Of a stretch of 64,000 nt of DNA, positions 1 through 8,295 are shown piece by piece. Numbering within the stretch: position 1 is the stretch's first letter; each line of letters begins with the position of its first letter. The stretch comes from Porphyra umbilicalis (lineage: Eukaryota > Rhodophyta > Bangiophyceae > Bangiales > Bangiaceae): contig KV918948.1 of the NCBI GenBank assembly GCA_002049455.2, positions 87,117-151,116 on the forward strand, given 5' to 3'. Below the pieces are notes generated by a model that saw nothing but the letters and a program-made list of their open reading frames with translations, had not been told where the DNA came from and did not search any database. The position numbers and the translations under genes are program-made.

Positions 1-22
1 TGCTTAGAACCGCTACAATTTC

Positions 23-43
23 TGGTGGAGCAGCAGGGGATTC
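23..43 (+). promoter_or_regulatory. Primer-binding site of gypsy copy 1
   Basis: The 21 bases from 23 begin TGGTGGAGCAGCAGGGG and are the complement of a plausible tRNA 3' end: CCA, discriminator A, a 7-nt acceptor strand CTGCTCC, a 5-nt T-stem strand and part of the T-loop (GAATC). They lie 5 nt after a likely LTR end (CTACA at 13-17). The same site recurs at 8301-8321. The primer tRNA needs a GGAGCAG acceptor strand; it is not the tRNA-Asp of this window. Confidence 0.7.
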
Positions 44-160
44 CGGCCGTTGCCACGCCCGTACTGGGTAGCCGGTTCCCCGATCGTCTGTTGGTTTGTG
101 ATTTCAAGGCGACGTGGATCTCCGCGTCGGTCTGTCGTCGATTACCGCCCGGCCACTACG

Positions 161-1837
161 ATGGCGTCGCCGTCCGACATCCCCAAGTCGAACGCGATCG
201 CTAGCGGTATGCCGGCGGGTACATCCGCGGCGACCCCAGCGGTCGCTGCAACAGGGGGATCCGCGGCCGGATCAGGGATTCCCTTCACTCCACCTCGGCC
301 ATTGTCGGACCTCGTGGGCGAAACGGTTCGTCGGGTCCCGTCGGGGGCCGGTGCCTTCCTCCCTCGACGTCTCGACGAACGGACGGGATTGGTGGATCAG
401 GATCGTGATCCGGCGACGCCTTTAGCGATGGCCGATCTGGACACGGCGCTGTCGACGTTCCGCGAGTTGTTATTGGCCGACGTTTCTCGGGTCATCGCGG
501 CGAGCCCCGCGGGCTCTGCTCAAGATGCCCCCCGTCGAGATTCTCCAGTGGACACGCGGAAGAGCCGCAGCAAAGGGAAGTCACGGCGTCACCGTAGTCC
601 CTCGTCGTCATCGTCGTCTTCATCTTCCTCGCCGTCGCCGGCGACAACCGACAACGACGAAGACCACGTGGGGCGCAAGGTGGGGTCCGGCAAGTTGGCG
701 GTCCTCGAATGCCCGGACGATCGCTTCGCGGGCGTCCTGGACTACCGATCGTACCGCCTACGGAACCGTCACTCGACCTACGGGGCGTCGCAGGCCCGCA
801 AGATGGGACGGACGGCCAAGAATATGAAGTTCTCCTTCGGGGGGGCCCCGATGTTCAACGGGAAGGAACCCCTCAAGGTCTTCTCGTGGCTCCGAAAGTT
901 CGTCAAGGCCTGCGATGACAACGACGTGTCCGAGGGGATGGGTTTTTACCTAATTCCCAACTTCCTCGCGGGCGACGCTGAGACGCGGTTCACTCGGAAC
1001 CTACCGGGGTCGGATATCGCGGGTGGACGGGGCTCGCTTGTATCCTTTCCCGCGGCGCTCAATTGGCTGTTGTCGACCTACGCGGAGCCGCACGCTTTGG
1101 GGCTGGCGCAGGACAAGTTTAGCCGGGCTGCGCTCGTGGACAACGAGGGGGTGGATGCCTTCGCGGCACGTCTACGGAGCCTCGCTGAGCTTTGCGGCAA
1201 CATCCACTCCGAGGGGACGATGAAACAGCAGCTGATCCAAGGCCTACCGGAGTATCTACGGACGGACGCCTTGGTGTACAACTCGGCGCAACGAAGCTAC
1301 CAACAGTTGTCGACCTACGTGGCGGGGAAGTATCCGGCCGCCAAGGACGTCATGGCGCTGGCCAGCCGGGGGGCACCCGGGGGATCATCGCGGAAGGGAC
1401 CGACGTCGACGGGGCCCCGAGGCCTCTCGGTCAACCAACTCCACTCCTCGTGGGAGGAGGATGACACGGCGACGTACGACACGGTCGCGGTGCTGCCGTC
1501 GGGTACCCCGGGGTTCCGGACGGCTGGGGGAGCGCCCTATGTTCGGCGGGAGGCCCCGACGGGTCCCCCGCTGTGCTACATGTGTTGGTCGCGTGGCCAC
1601 CGAGTCCCTGATGGCAAGATTCTGACGGACAAACAGCGGGACCTCGTTAAGGCCGCGCGGAGCACCTTCCTTCGACAGAGGAACGCGGGGGCGGGCGCCC
1701 CCTCGGATCGCACCTCCGTCGTGGCCCTGGTGTGGGACGACCTGTTGGGCGGTGCGGAGTCAACGAGGACGGAACGGGGGGACGCCCCGCCCGTGGCAAC
1801 CCCGGCCAAGGGGCGCCGCGGGGCGGGAAACGCCTAG
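161..1837 (+). CDS. gag: Gag polyprotein of gypsy copy 1
   Basis: Capsid/nucleocapsid protein of the retrotransposon, 558 residues from the ATG at 161 (MASPSDIPKS). The frame is open upstream to 50, but that part overlaps untranslated leader. After a Ser/Pro-rich N-terminus and a serine run comes the retrotransposon gag core (KMKFSFGGAPMFNGKEPLKV onward) and a C-terminal zinc knuckle beginning CYMCWSRGH. The fourth zinc ligand is lost: codon 1613-1615 is GGC (Gly), while copy 2 has TGC (Cys), giving the usual CX2CX4HX4C. The frame ends at a TAG (1835-1837) just after a frameshift site. Family assignment is sure; loss of nucleic-acid binding is inference. Confidence 0.9.
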   Translation: MASPSDIPKSNAIASGMPAGTSAATPAVAATGGSAAGSGIPFTPPRPLSDLVGETVRRVPSGAGAFLPRRLDERTGLVDQDRDPATPLAMADLDTALSTFRELLLADVSRVIAASPAGSAQDAPRRDSPVDTRKSRSKGKSRRHRSPSSSSSSSSSSPSPATTDNDEDHVGRKVGSGKLAVLECPDDRFAGVLDYRSYRLRNRHSTYGASQARKMGRTAKNMKFSFGGAPMFNGKEPLKVFSWLRKFVKACDDNDVSEGMGFYLIPNFLAGDAETRFTRNLPGSDIAGGRGSLVSFPAALNWLLSTYAEPHALGLAQDKFSRAALVDNEGVDAFAARLRSLAELCGNIHSEGTMKQQLIQGLPEYLRTDALVYNSAQRSYQQLSTYVAGKYPAAKDVMALASRGAPGGSSRKGPTSTGPRGLSVNQLHSSWEEDDTATYDTVAVLPSGTPGFRTAGGAPYVRREAPTGPPLCYMCWSRGHRVPDGKILTDKQRDLVKAARSTFLRQRNAGAGAPSDRTSVVALVWDDLLGGAESTRTERGDAPPVATPAKGRRGAGNA

Positions 1838-1860
1838 GGGGGGTGGCATCGCCATTCCCC
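1825..1860 (+). promoter_or_regulatory. -1 ribosomal frameshift cassette, gag to pol
   Basis: The heptamer GGGAAAC at 1825-1831 is in gag phase as G|GGA|AAC, the canonical X XXY YYZ slippery form. A 6-nt spacer (1832-1837) holding the gag TAG stop is followed by a perfect 10-bp hairpin: 1838-1847 (GGGGGGTGGC) pairs with 1851-1860 (GCCATTCCCC) around loop ATC, with two G-U pairs. Slipping back one base puts the ribosome in the frame that runs through protease to integrase. Frame arithmetic, spacer and stem all fit; frameshifting efficiency is unknown. Confidence 0.85.
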
Positions 1861-4800
1861 TCCGTCCCCCCTGTCCGCCCCAACTCCCCGGTCGCCCCCC
1901 GCCACGTCACGTTTGCCTCCCCTGGGGTAACCGCGACGTGGCCTGTCCCGGCCCGCTGCCCCTGCCGTCGCGGGCGATATCGCCCGCGGTTCAAGGGGAC
2001 GCTGTTGCTACTACGGAAAGAGAATTTTGAGATTAGCGCGTCGTACCAGTTGGCGCCGTGGCAGACCCCCGTCCCCACGAGGGCGGTGGTCGACACTGGC
2101 GCTGCGCCAAGTGTGATCCGCGCGGATATGTTGCCCGAAGGGTGGACCGAGTATGCATCGCGGGCGCCGCCCCGGACGCAAGTGAGTGACGCCTCGGGGC
2201 AGCTGCTCAAGGTGAACGCGGAGGTGTCGCTGACGATCTACGTCGGGGGTGCCGCTATGGAGTATGAGTTCCTCGTGGTCAAGGCATTGTCGGTACCGCT
2301 CATCCTCGGGTGGGACTTCCAGCGCAACTACGTGGACACCATCTCCCCCAAGACGCAGACGATCAAGTGGGACGACGGCACGTCCACGGTGGCGACGCGG
2401 AGCTGGACGGGGAACACGCGGCCCGCGCCCCCTCGCCGAGGAAACAAGCCAAAGTCCCAAGCTGGGGCTATCCGGCTTCGGCAAGGGGTAACCGTCGGCC
2501 CGCAGTGCATCCAGGCGGTCCAAGGGTGCTGCAACGTCAAGGGGGTCCACCTGGTACGGGAACGCCCCGTCAAAATGAGCCGACGGAAGGTACTGTTGCA
2601 CAACGCGGTCGCGGAGTTCTCCCCCAACACCCCGCGGTCCCTCTACCTGACGAACATCGGAGACGTGCCGGTGCACCTAACGAAGGGGTATGTCATCGGA
2701 ACCGCGACGGCCTACAATGGACCGCTGCACGTCGTCGAGGAGGAGGAGGAACCGGGGGCGGTCCTATCGATGGGGGCGGACCCCCGTGACAAGGCCGACG
2801 AAGAGTCCAAGACGGGGCGGCAAGCCGAAGAGAGGACCGACGAGGGGCAACCTCCACCTCACCCGCCGGACAAGACGTATCCCAAGCCGGAGGTCCACGA
2901 GGAGGGAGTCCCCGACACGCTTCGTGGTGACGTGGACGACCTCCTCGAGGAATACAAGGCGCTATGGGCGGGACAACTCGGCAAGGTCGACGTCGCCCCG
3001 CACCGGATCGAGGTGACCCCCGGGGCACGGCCACGGCGGGCCCAACCCTATCGGGCGAGCCACGCTTCGAGGGACATCATCGCCAAGGAGGTGCAACGCC
3101 AGCGGGACCTCGGGGTTATCGAGCCCTCAAGTGCCGAGTGGGCGTTCCCTGTGGTTCTGGTTCCGAAACCTGACGGGACAGTGCGATTCTGTGTGGATTA
3201 CCGCCGACTTAACGAGGTCACGGTGCGGGATGTGTACCCGTTGCCACGAATGGACGATTGTATTGACTTCCTCGGGGACGCCAAGGTGTTTTCGACGCTC
3301 GACTGCAACTCGGGGTATTGGCAGATCCCCGTGGCGGACGAGGACCGGGACAAGACGACCTTCGTTTGCCAAGAGGGGGCCTACCGCTACATCCGCCTTC
3401 CCTTCGGGCTGTCCAATGCCCCGGCGACCTTCCAACGGGCCATCGACATGATCCTCGGGGGACTCAAGTGGAAGAGCTGCCTCGTGTACCTCGACGACAT
3501 CATCGTCTTCTCGCAGACGGCGGGGGAACACGTGGAACACCTCCGGGAGGTCTTCACGGCGCTGCGCGGCGCGGGTGTCTCCCTGAAGGCCAAGAAGTGC
3601 CACTTGTTCCAAGAGGAGGTGGAGTATTTGGGCCATGTCGTGGGCCGGGGGGAGCTGAAGGTACAAGACAAGAACATCCGTGGACTCAAGGAGGCGTCTC
3701 CCCCGCGGTGCAAGAAGGACCTACGTAGCTTCCTCGGGATGTGCAACGTGAATCGGAGGTTCGTCAAGGACTACGCCCAAGTGGCGCGGCCGTTGGCCGC
3801 CATGACAAGTTCGAAGAGGCCCGACCGGTGGGGGACGCTGTCCGACGAGGCCCTGGGGGCATTCGAGGAACTCAAGAGGCGACTCACGGAGGCCCCCATC
3901 CTCGCCCTGCCGAGGCGACAAGGGACCTACACGTTGGACACAGACGCAAGCGCGGGGCAGGTCGGCGCGGTCCTTTTACAAGAACAACCCGACCAATCCA
4001 CGCGGCCCGTTGGCTATTGGAGCCGTTCCCTCAACGCGGCGGAGCGAAACTACAGTACGACGGAGCGGGAGTGCCTCGCGGTTGTGTGGGCGTCCCTCCT
4101 TCTCCGCCCCTACGTCGAGGGGACCCGCTTCACGGTGCGCACGGACCACGCGGCGCTCAAGTGGATGCTGCATATGGACGGGGCTCACGGGAGGCTGGCG
4201 CGGTGGCGGTTGCGACTGGCGGAGTTCGACTACGTGGTACAGACACGCCCCGGGGCGTCACACCACGAGGCGGACACGATGTCACGCATCTCAACACCCG
4301 CGGGAGACGAGGGGGCGATACCCGACGCGGTACCTTGTCTGGCGTTGCCCAACTCGTCGGCCGCGTGGCAGTTACCGCCGGAGACCAAGAAGGGACTCCT
4401 AGGCCCCCTAACGCTCGCCGAGCTCCTCGAGGGGCAGGCGGAGGACGGACGGTGCAAGGAGGTCCGCGCGGCGATGGACAGCAACGACAAGTCGCGGTTC
4501 CGCGAGGACTCGAACGGCCTGCTGGTACGCACGGCGCCGTTGGACGGGGCCACGCAAGTCTACGTGCCGACCCACATGCGCTACGGGGTGATGATGCGGG
4601 AGCACTACCCTCCGCAAGCCGGCCATCCGGGAGCGAACAAGATGTACACGTCGATGCGATGGTGGTTTTATTGGGAATCAATGGTGGTGGACGTCTACGC
4701 CTTCGTGGCCAACTGCACTCAGTGCGCGAGGAACCGCGTCGGCAAGCGACGCAAGACAAACTACCTCAAGACCTTCCCCCCGACGGAACCGCTGACGGAT

Positions 4801-5691
4801 CTGTGTATGGACCTGCTTGGCCCCCTTCCCCGGACGGCGGCGGGGAATGAGCATCTGTTGGTCATCGTGGACCGCTTCTCCAAGATGACGCGGGCCATCC
4901 CCCTTCAGCGGATCGACGCGGAAACCATCGCGGCAGCTTTCTTGGACCACTGGGTGGCGGCGTACGGACCCCCTGCGACGGTGTTGTCGGACAATGGCGC
5001 CCAGTTCCGCTCCACGTTCTTCCAAGGGGTTTGCTCGCTCCTCGGGATCTCCAACCGGTACTCCACGACGTACCACCCGCAGACAATCGGCCAAGTGGAA
5101 CGTTACAACCGGACCATCGTGGGCCAGTTGCGGACGTACGTCGAGGACCACCAAGACCGATGGGACGAGTTGGTGTCGATGCTGACGTTGGCCTACAACA
5201 GCCGACCGCAGCAGAGCACCGGGGTGGCGCCCCTCGAGTTCGTCACCCACGAGCGTGTACGGAGTCTCTCCGTGGAACGCCTCGTCGGCTCCCCGGCACC
5301 CGAGGAGACGGACGGCAGCCCACGAGCCGTTCGCGAGGGCATCCGAGCGCGGCTGCGAAACCTGATCCACAAGGTGCGGAAGTCCCTCACGCTGGTACAG
5401 CGGCGGTACAAGAGGAACTACGACGCCCGCGTACGACCGGTCAACAAGGACGTCCACGCGGGGGACTGGGTGTTCGTCGATGGCCACGCGCGGACCAAGT
5501 ATAAGCTCGGGACCCGCGCGGCCGGACCGTACAAGGTGTTGTCCCGCGGTGAGGGCACGTTTTCGCTGGACATCGGCGGGTACCCTGAGATGGTAAGCAG
5601 CGACCACGTGACGGCGGCGCCGGGCCCGCCGGGGGATCCGCAGACGCTCCTGCAGAACCTCGGGGTGCCCCAAGACATCGTGGCCCCCTAG
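1831..5691 (+). CDS. pol: Pol polyprotein (protease, RT, RNase H, integrase)
   Basis: Replication and integration enzymes of the element, reached by -1 slipping at the end of gag; the frame has no ATG of its own near its start. Visible in order: aspartic protease DTGA near 2092; reverse transcriptase with VLVPKPDGTVRFCVDYRRLN and the YLDD catalytic box at 3487-3498; RNase H with TLDTDAS near 3930 and TDHAALKWML near 4141; integrase HHCC zinc finger near 4590-4725; integrase core with catalytic Asp at 4810, Asp at 4990 and Glu at 5098, 35 residues between the last two as in D,D35E. The frame has no stop until TAG at 5689-5691 and looks intact. Confidence 0.95.
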   Translation, partial: RLGGVASPFPSVPPVRPNSPVAPRHVTFASPGVTATWPVPARCPCRRGRYRPRFKGTLLLLRKENFEISASYQLAPWQTPVPTRAVVDTGAAPSVIRADMLPEGWTEYASRAPPRTQVSDASGQLLKVNAEVSLTIYVGGAAMEYEFLVVKALSVPLILGWDFQRNYVDTISPKTQTIKWDDGTSTVATRSWTGNTRPAPPRRGNKPKSQAGAIRLRQGVTVGPQCIQAVQGCCNVKGVHLVRERPVKMSRRKVLLHNAVAEFSPNTPRSLYLTNIGDVPVHLTKGYVIGTATAYNGPLHVVEEEEEPGAVLSMGADPRDKADEESKTGRQAEERTDEGQPPPHPPDKTYPKPEVHEEGVPDTLRGDVDDLLEEYKALWAGQLGKVDVAPHRIEVTPGARPRRAQPYRASHASRDIIAKEVQRQRDLGVIEPSSAEWAFPVVLVPKPDGTVRFCVDYRRLNEVTVRDVYPLPRMDDCIDFLGDAKVFSTLDCNSGYWQIPVADEDRDKTTFVCQEGAYRYIRLPFGLSNAPATFQRAIDMILGGLKWKSCLVYLDDIIVFSQTAGEHVEHLREVFTALRGAGVSLKAKKCHLFQEEVEYLGHVVGRGELKVQDKNIRGLKEASPPRCKKDLRSFLGMCNVNRRFVKDYAQVARPLAAMTSSKRPDRWGTLSDEALGAFEELKRRLTEAPILALPRRQGTYTLDTDASAGQVGAVLLQEQPDQSTRPVGYWSRSLNAAERNYSTTERECLAVVWASLLLRPYVEGTRFTVRTDHAALKWMLHMDGAHGRLARWRLRLAEFDYVVQTRPGASHHEADTMSRISTPAGDEGAIPDAVPCLALPNSSAAWQLPPETKKGLLGPLTLAELLEGQAEDGRCKEVRAAMDSNDKSRFREDSNGLLVRTAPLDGATQVYVPTHMRYGVMMREHYPPQAGHPGANKMYTSMRWWFYWESMVVDVYAFVANCTQCARNRVGKRRKTNYLKTFPPTEPLTDLCMDLLGPLPRTAAGNEHLLVIVDRFSKMTRAIPLQRIDAETIAAAFLDHWVAAYGPPATVLSDNGAQFRSTFFQGVCSLLGISNRYSTTYHPQTIGQVERYNRTIVGQLRTYVEDHQDRWDELVSMLTLAYNSRPQQSTGVAPLEFVTHERVRSLSVERLVGSPAPEETDGSPRAVREGIRARLRNLIHKVRKSLTLVQRRYKRNYDARVRPVNKDVHAGDWVFVDGHARTKYKLGTRAAGPYKVLSRGEGTFSLDIGGYPEMVSSDHVTAAPGPPGDPQTLLQNLGVPQDIVAP

Positions 5692-5916
5692 GGGCATCAA
5701 CACACGGGCAAGGAGTTCGTCTGGGAGGCCTTCGTGGGCCACGAAGTCGCTGACGATGGTACGCTACGCCTGTGGACCCGCTGGTGGGGGTGCCACCCCG
5801 AGGAGGACACCCTCGAGTTGGCCAGTCGATTCGACCGGCGTAAGGTGCATCAGTACATGCGGCGTGTGGGCCTACGAGTCGAAGAAGCCGGGTCGGTCGT
5901 CGACTTCCTCGCCTAA
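5692..5916 (+). CDS. Chromodomain downstream of an in-frame TAG
   Basis: This stretch is in the same frame as pol and separated from it only by the TAG at 5689-5691; it runs to TAA at 5914-5916. It reads as a chromodomain of the kind chromoviruses carry after integrase: an opening FVWEAFVGHEV, then LRLWTRWWGCHPEEDTLEL in place of the usual YLVKWxGYxxxxxTWEP, then a basic helix. In chromoviruses this domain is normally fused to integrase and steers integration. Either the TAG is read through or it is a nonsense mutation in this copy. The TAG sits in the 10-bp palindrome CCCCTAGGGG. Confidence 0.7.
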   Translation, partial: GHQHTGKEFVWEAFVGHEVADDGTLRLWTRWWGCHPEEDTLELASRFDRRKVHQYMRRVGLRVEEAGSVVDFLA

Positions 5917-6341
5917 GTCGATTTCCATGTGGGACACGTGGATTTTCAAGTTCCGAACCGTGGCCGATTTTCGTTTACCCCACGTGTCCCGGTCGGAGCC
6001 ACGTGGCCGTGGTGGTGACCATCACTATCGCGCGGCGGGATCGTGGCCCTCCCCGTGGCCGTTGCGTCGGGCCAAATTGATCGGGCATCGAGGACGTGTT
6101 CTGAGGGGGCGGATCGGGCCGGCTGGCCCGTGCGGATCTGTCAGGAGGCGGATCACAAGGTGGGATCGGGATTCGGTTCGGAGTACAAGGGACGCTCTCG
6201 CGAGGGGTATGCAAAAGACCTACGCGGGGTTTACTGGTCGCTGACGCGCCGACCGGCACCGTCGACGCAACGACACCTTCTACACTCTGAGCTACTACAA
6301 CCACGTGGGGTGGTCCCCTCTCTCCCGTCGTGTTTCATCCT
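5917..6341 (+). other. Untranslated spacer of gypsy copy 1
   Basis: No coding signal seen on either strand between the chromodomain stop and the antisense ORF. Contains CCCCACGTGTCC-type words repeated around 5930-5990. Probably internal 3' non-coding sequence of the element. Confidence 0.5.
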
Positions 6342-6917
6342 TTACTTGTTCAGCGACGCCTCGAGGCGGGCCCACTCGATACGGAGGATGGCCCACGGGG
6401 TATGCCGCCCCGCGTGGAGGTCGTCCGTTGTGTCCGCGGGGACCCACGGGAGGTCCGCCATGCTGCCGTATGGGACCTCCACCCCGTAGCACCACGCGGG
6501 AGTCGACAGGTTCACGCGCGAGCGGGCCGCGGTGGCACAACTTAGGTGCTCCGCTCGATGACGGGCTACGAGGTGGCCTGTGAGCCCGCCCCGGTGGTGG
6601 TTGCGGGCGGTCGTCGACTGGACCGTCGTGGTGTCTTCCTTGTCGGACGCCCCGATGAACGGGGGGGACGTCAAGATGTAGGCGAAGGTCGGCTCCCACG
6701 GCGAGTCTCCGGGGGCGTCGTCCATGAAGCCGACGTGAGAACGACGGTACCCCACCTCGCGGCTACGCCGCACCACGGTGATCGACGAGGCTCGGTCGTT
6801 GAGGGACGGTACGAGGGCGTGCGACCTGGCCGCGTTGTGCTTGGCGAACGGGTTGGCGGGGCGCACCGAGTCGATGCCCCGGAACGTCGCGCGGGCCAGC
6901 GTGTCCGCTTCGCCCAT
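6342..6917 (-). CDS. Antisense ORF inside gypsy copy 1, unknown product
   Basis: A 191-residue ORF runs opposite to gag-pol, from ATG at 6917 to TAA at 6342. It is balanced in amino-acid composition, unlike the Arg/Pro/Gly shadow frames around it, and nearly all its third codon positions are G or C, so it looks genuinely coded on this strand. I recognise no family; it contains RRSREVGYRRSHVGFMDD and ends WAILRIEWARLEASLNK. The same frame continues upstream across one TAG (6954-6956) to a possible start MASSTAVGPLPVLSDP. Antisense ORFs 3' of pol are known in some plant gypsy lineages. Function not assignable. Confidence 0.55.
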   Translation of the reverse strand: MGEADTLARATFRGIDSVRPANPFAKHNAARSHALVPSLNDRASSITVVRRSREVGYRRSHVGFMDDAPGDSPWEPTFAYILTSPPFIGASDKEDTTTVQSTTARNHHRGGLTGHLVARHRAEHLSCATAARSRVNLSTPAWCYGVEVPYGSMADLPWVPADTTDDLHAGRHTPWAILRIEWARLEASLNK

Positions 6918-7134
6918 GCGGGCCTCCTCGCGCTCCCACGCCGGCGCCCACGTCTACGGGTCGGACAACACGGGTAGGGGGCCCACGGCGGTGGAGGACG
7001 CCATCTTCTCTTCTTGTCGGCCATCGCGGAGGACGACGCAGACGCGGACACCTTGTTGTCGGGGGGGGAGGCCGCCGGGTCCTCGGTCCGACGAGGGTGG
7101 TGGGGGCAACCGCGCGGTGGAGGAGGAGGGGGGG

Positions 7135-7500
7135 GGGGGGGGGACCCCCCAAGGACCCATAGAAGCAAGAAGCAAGAAGCGACGGGCACCACGGGGGGGG
7201 GTGGACGGCACGTCGTGGGGTGGGAGGAGGAACGAGTCGGCGAGCACCGCGTCGCAACCAGCGCGGATGGGTTACGTCGCGGGGTGGTGGGGAGGAGCCG
7301 CGGAGTTGAGCGTGGCGAAGGGGGTGGAAGGAACCCCCGGGGGCCGACAGAAGCAAGGAGCGGCGGGCGCCACGGGGGAGGGGTGGACGACACGTCGTGG
7401 GGTGGGCGGAGGAACGAGTCGGCGAACACCGCGTCGCAACGAGCGCGGAAGGTTACGTCGTGGGGTGGCGTGGAGGAGTCGTGGAGTCGCCTGTGTGGGT
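7135..7500 (+). repeat. Two-copy tandem repeat, period about 182 bp
   Basis: The block around 7141-7300 (AGAAGCAAGAAGC..., GGACGGCACGTCGTGGGGTG, GGAACGAGTCGGCGAGCACC) recurs from about 7323 to 7490 with scattered differences. Located in the 3' non-coding part of the gypsy element. ORFs through it on either strand are low complexity and not called. Confidence 0.7.
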
Positions 7501-7794
7501 GGGGGGGGTGAGACCGGGGTGTGCGTGTGGGCCCACGGGGAGGGGTGGGGCCAACGTGCGTCACGGGGGGTGTGGGGGCCGCAAGACACCGGTGCGGGCC
7601 GCGCGCCACGCCACGCCGGTGTGGCGTGGGGCCGATCCAGTCCTCGGACCGACCTCGACAACCCCTCTGGGGCGAGGATCGGGGGGGGGGGGTGGCGGTT
7701 GTGGCCGGCACCCGGCCAGGGGGCCGGGCCGGAACCCCCTCCCCAGGGGTCGTCGCGGGACGGGCAGGGACGCCACGTCACGCGACGAGGGGGC

Positions 7795-8295
7795 TGTGTG
7801 GCGGTCGGGGGTCTTACAGTTGGAAGGGGCGTGGCCCCTCAGCTGTGTACAGCACACCCCCGGGGGCCGTCCCAAAATATCCCGATCCGGGCCAGCAAGG
7901 GAATGACCTGTCCAGATCTCGGGGAGATTGGATTCGGTCGGGGGCGGGGCTTTTCCCCAGTGGTTTTCCCAACCCCCCTACTACTTGTTTGAATTTTTTC
8001 GCTTTGGAGGGATTTATCTGTTTGGCGCATTTGGGGTGGCTACTTTGGCCACCGGCGTTCGGGTTGGTGAGGGGTTTATTGACAGCGGGGACGCCGTCCC
8101 CGTCGCCGTTTCATAAAACCAACTGTGCTTTGGACTACGATTCCCCCCTGGGCTTTTCCGTGATCCTCTCCTCCCGTTGGGGGAAGGCTGGGCTGTGGGT
8201 CGATTTCCGGGGCAGTTCCTTCGACGGACCGAGCTGATCAAGAGGTCACTTCGGCCAGACGACGAACCAACGTGGTGGTGCTTAGAACCGCTACA
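7795..8295 (+). repeat. LTR shared by gypsy copies 1 and 2 (5' limit uncertain)
   Basis: The 3' limit follows from the repeat: CTACA at 8291-8295 stands 5 nt before the second primer-binding site, as at window position 17. The 5' limit is a guess: TGTGTGGCGG at 7795 follows a short purine tract (GACGAGGGGG) and is a rough inverse of the LTR end. An alternative is TGGCGGTT near 7692, directly after a run of 12 G. The body turns AT-richer after 7960. Confidence 0.45.

Larger units (their letters stand above)
1..8295 (+). mobile_element. Ty3/gypsy chromovirus, near full-length copy 1
   Basis: LTR retrotransposon. In order the sequence shows the last bases of a 5' LTR, a primer-binding site, gag, a -1 frameshift cassette, protease, reverse transcriptase, RNase H, integrase, a chromodomain behind one TAG, an antisense ORF, a short tandem repeat, a purine-rich tract and a 3' LTR. 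Gene order PR-RT-RH-IN and the chromodomain place it in Ty3/gypsy (Metaviridae), chromovirus group. Bases from 1 on recur at 8279 with about six differences in 1.7 kb, so the two copies share the LTR between them and are recent. Most of the 5' LTR lies outside the window. Confidence 0.93.

Noticed and set aside
6671-7992. Long ORFs on both strands across the 3' part of the gypsy element
   Set aside because: Low complexity, over tandem repeats, no domain and no codon bias.
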